A DNA stretch of 8,118 nucleotides from NCBI GenBank assembly GCA_017411235.1, contig JAFPMR010000121.1:1-8118 (forward strand). Direction: 5' to 3'. Below, piece by piece: positions 6,982 to 8,118 of this stretch. Within the stretch, counting starts at the first letter, position 1. Each line of letters starts with the position of its first letter. This DNA is from Bacilli bacterium. GTDB lineage: Bacteria; Bacillota_I; Bacilli_A; RF39; UBA660. Below the pieces are notes generated by a model. It made no database searches. It saw nothing but the letters and a program-made list of their open reading frames with translations, and was not told the DNA's origin. Position numbers and translations under genes: made by a program.

Positions 6982-7602
6982 ATGGAACAAAGAAGTTATA
7001 AAGGGAATGAAATAGAAGTACTATATAATACATATGGTAAATTTATTCATATAGTTAGAAAAGAAGAAAAGTTTGATGGAGATGTTAGCTTCTATGAATT
7101 TGATACAGGAGAGCAATTAGATTTAGAGAACTATGCCATTCATGGATATAAGATGATAAGAGATAAAGGTCATCTTATTAATCGCTTTAAAGAATATACA
7201 GTAAAAGAATTAAGTGAAATAGAAGAATCTTTTGATAAATTTAAACCAGAAAGAAAAGAAATACAAAGTGAATTCTTAATTGATCTAAACTGGTTAATGG
7301 ATAAAATAGAACAAGGCAAGTACGATTATGATATGCCTTATCCCGTTGAAAGGATTGAAATAAGATATAGTGAATTATTACAAGATTATATATTCTTGTT
7401 TGTTGTGTTTGATCATGCAAAAGGTAGATTAGCTTATTTAGATTTGGGTACAGGATATCCTGTTGAAAAAGAAATATTAGATTTATATACTTTATATCCT
7501 AGAGATGAGATTTTAAAAAAACCTTCTTATACACCTAGAGAAATCATTGATTTACGAGTACAATTAAATAAGGGAGTTAGGTCATTAGGAAGAAGAGTGT
7601 AG
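6982..7602 (+). CDS. Hypothetical protein with a possible internal duplication
   Basis: I do not recognise this 206-residue protein. It has no signal peptide, membrane helix or Cys and should be cytoplasmic. Two similar beta-rich segments can be seen: residues about 18-56 (YGKFIHIVRKEE, then FYEFDTGEQLDL) and about 133-171 (LQDYIFLFVVFD, then AYLDLGTGYPVE). Each has a strand pair followed by a D/L-T-G turn, and they are joined by a helical linker of charged residues (about 74-112). This suggests an ancient duplication but is not proven. The C-terminus (TPREIIDLRVQLNKGVRSLGRRV) is basic. The ATG at 6982 follows GGAAGTGG (6969-6976) by 5 nt; an in-frame GTG at 6973 would lie within that site. 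It is the first gene of a two-gene unit with the P-loop NTPase, separated by a single base. Confidence 0.8.
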   Translation: MEQRSYKGNEIEVLYNTYGKFIHIVRKEEKFDGDVSFYEFDTGEQLDLENYAIHGYKMIRDKGHLINRFKEYTVKELSEIEESFDKFKPERKEIQSEFLIDLNWLMDKIEQGKYDYDMPYPVERIEIRYSELLQDYIFLFVVFDHAKGRLAYLDLGTGYPVEKEILDLYTLYPRDEILKKPSYTPREIIDLRVQLNKGVRSLGRRV

Positions 7603-7603
7603 A

Positions 7604-8071
7604 ATGGCTAATAAGATATTAGTTGTTGGTTGTGTAGGATGCGGTAAAAGTACTTATGCTAAGAAATTAGGTAAAAAACTTAATATACCTGTTTATGGAA
7701 TAGATGAGATTGTTCATGATGATGTTAATGGTGTAAGAAGAAGTCTTGATGAGCAAAAAAGATTGATTAGTGAAGTAGATAAAAATGATCAGTGGATTAT
7801 TGAGGGAGCTTTAAGAGAAGAGTTATATTTTCTTTTAGATATGGCTGATCAAATAATTATGATTGATTTAGATAGAGATGTAGTTGAACATCGAGTTATC
7901 ACTAGATATATTAAACAACAAAGAGGTATAGAAAAAATCAACTATAAAGTTGATTTGAATTTTTTAAATATGATGCTTGGTTATGTAGATAAGTATTACA
8001 ATACTAGAGAAGATATTCTAAAAATGTTATCTAAGTATAATGATAAATTAATAATAAAAAGGACTATTTAA
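7604..8071 (+). CDS. FlaR/adenylate-kinase-like P-loop NTPase
   Basis: This 155-residue protein is a small nucleotide kinase-like NTPase. Walker A is GCVGCGKST (residues 9-17, K15), followed by YGIDEIVH (31-38), WIIEGALR (64-71), the hydrophobic strand QIIMIDLDR (83-91) and an Arg-containing lid-like region RVITRYIKQQRG (97-108). This order matches the group annotated as DNA topology modulation protein FlaR or AAA-family ATPase, which is built like adenylate and shikimate kinases. The FlaR name comes from an old genetic observation and the true substrate of most members is unknown; a small-molecule or nucleotide kinase is plausible. The length is near the short end of the family. The ATG comes one base after the upstream TAG and has only a weak purine-rich site (GAAGAG, 7592-7597), so translation is probably coupled. 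The last codons (RTI and the stop) lie inside a palindrome shared with a convergent gene. Confidence 0.9.
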   Translation: MANKILVVGCVGCGKSTYAKKLGKKLNIPVYGIDEIVHDDVNGVRRSLDEQKRLISEVDKNDQWIIEGALREELYFLLDMADQIIMIDLDRDVVEHRVITRYIKQQRGIEKINYKVDLNFLNMMLGYVDKYYNTREDILKMLSKYNDKLIIKRTI

Positions 8072-8082
8072 ATAGTCCTTTT
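8057..8082. terminator. Perfect 26-nt palindrome, likely bidirectional terminator
   Basis: The 26 bases are their own reverse complement: AAAAGGACTA at 8057-8066, the central TTTAAA at 8067-8072, and TAGTCCTTTT at 8073-8082. On each strand the arm ends in TTTT, so it can act as a short intrinsic terminator in both directions. It contains the TAA of the plus-strand NTPase (8069-8071) and the TAG of the minus-strand gene (plus coordinates 8064-8066). The T-tracts are short (four T), so efficiency may be moderate. Confidence 0.75.
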
Positions 8083-8117
8083 AATGTGTTACCAACATCT
8101 TTTACGGCGTCAGTTAT
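8064..8117 (-). CDS. C-terminus of a convergent gene, cut by the window edge
   Basis: On the minus strand only one frame is open from the window edge. It reads 17 residues, ITDAVKDVGNTLKGLFK, then TAG (plus 8064-8066). The peptide is amphipathic helix-like and ends in Lys, like other proteins here whose last codons build the A-rich arm of a terminator. The stop falls inside the palindrome, as for every other transcription unit in the window, which supports it as a real gene end. Its coding region overlaps the NTPase gene by 8 bp. The product cannot be identified from 17 residues. Confidence 0.6.
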   Translation of the reverse strand: MTDAVKDVGNTLKGLFK

Positions 8118-8118
8118 T

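Noticed and set aside
6978..6983. Perfect TATAAT just before the gene at 6982
   Set aside because: It overlaps the start codon, so it could not serve that ATG. The TTGATA at 6947-6952 is 25 nt away, too far to be its -35. It is probably chance in AT-rich DNA.
1..8118. Defence island, CRISPR array, transposon, prophage or RNA gene
   Set aside because: I saw no direct repeat array, transposase, integrase, attachment site, tRNA-like cloverleaf or riboswitch. Intergenic space is too small, under about 60 bases at every junction.

Overview
The window is AT-rich (about a quarter to 30% G+C by eye) and reads as a compact chromosome segment from a low-GC Firmicute or Bacilli/Mollicutes-related bacterium. 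Shine-Dalgarno sequences resembling AGGAGG or AGGTGG, extended -10 promoters of the TGnTATAnT type, and very short intrinsic terminators support this. Trp is encoded by TGG, no gene has an internal in-frame TGA, and TGA is used as a stop once (positions 6449-6451). The standard bacterial code therefore fits better than the Mycoplasma code. Genus cannot be told from the sequence.

Layout: (1) 3-2595, the end of a two-gene operon for a heterodimeric ABC exporter. The first subunit is cut by the window edge and has a degenerate ATP site. The second has a canonical Walker B and H-loop, a degenerate signature, and an unusually large acidic extracellular insertion between TM1 and TM2. (2) 2612-3511, a single-gene unit for a four-helix membrane protein with a DUF3592-like external domain. 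(3) 3513-6938, a three-gene unit: a secreted/membrane FxLYD-like plus DUF2207 protein, a cytoplasmic SH3/KOW-like plus apparently inactive transglutaminase-fold protein, and a translationally coupled small orphan protein. (4) 6948-8082, a two-gene unit: an orphan protein with a possible internal duplication and a FlaR/adenylate-kinase-like P-loop NTPase. (5) 8064-8117, the last 17 codons of a convergent minus-strand gene.

The most striking feature is the punctuation. All four transcription units end in a hairpin that contains the gene's own stop codon. At three junctions the terminator T-tract runs almost directly into an extended -10 promoter for the next unit. At the right end a perfect 26-nt palindrome holds the stop codons of two convergent genes whose coding regions overlap by 8 bp, so it probably acts as a bidirectional terminator.

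The genes do not form an obvious single pathway. The exporter, the DUF3592-like protein and the DUF2207 protein are all cell-envelope proteins, but no defence, CRISPR, phage, transposon or RNA gene is visible. The best candidates for undescribed biology are the exporter's extracellular insertion, the pseudo-transglutaminase/orphan pair co-transcribed with the DUF2207 protein, and the terminator-stop-promoter architecture.
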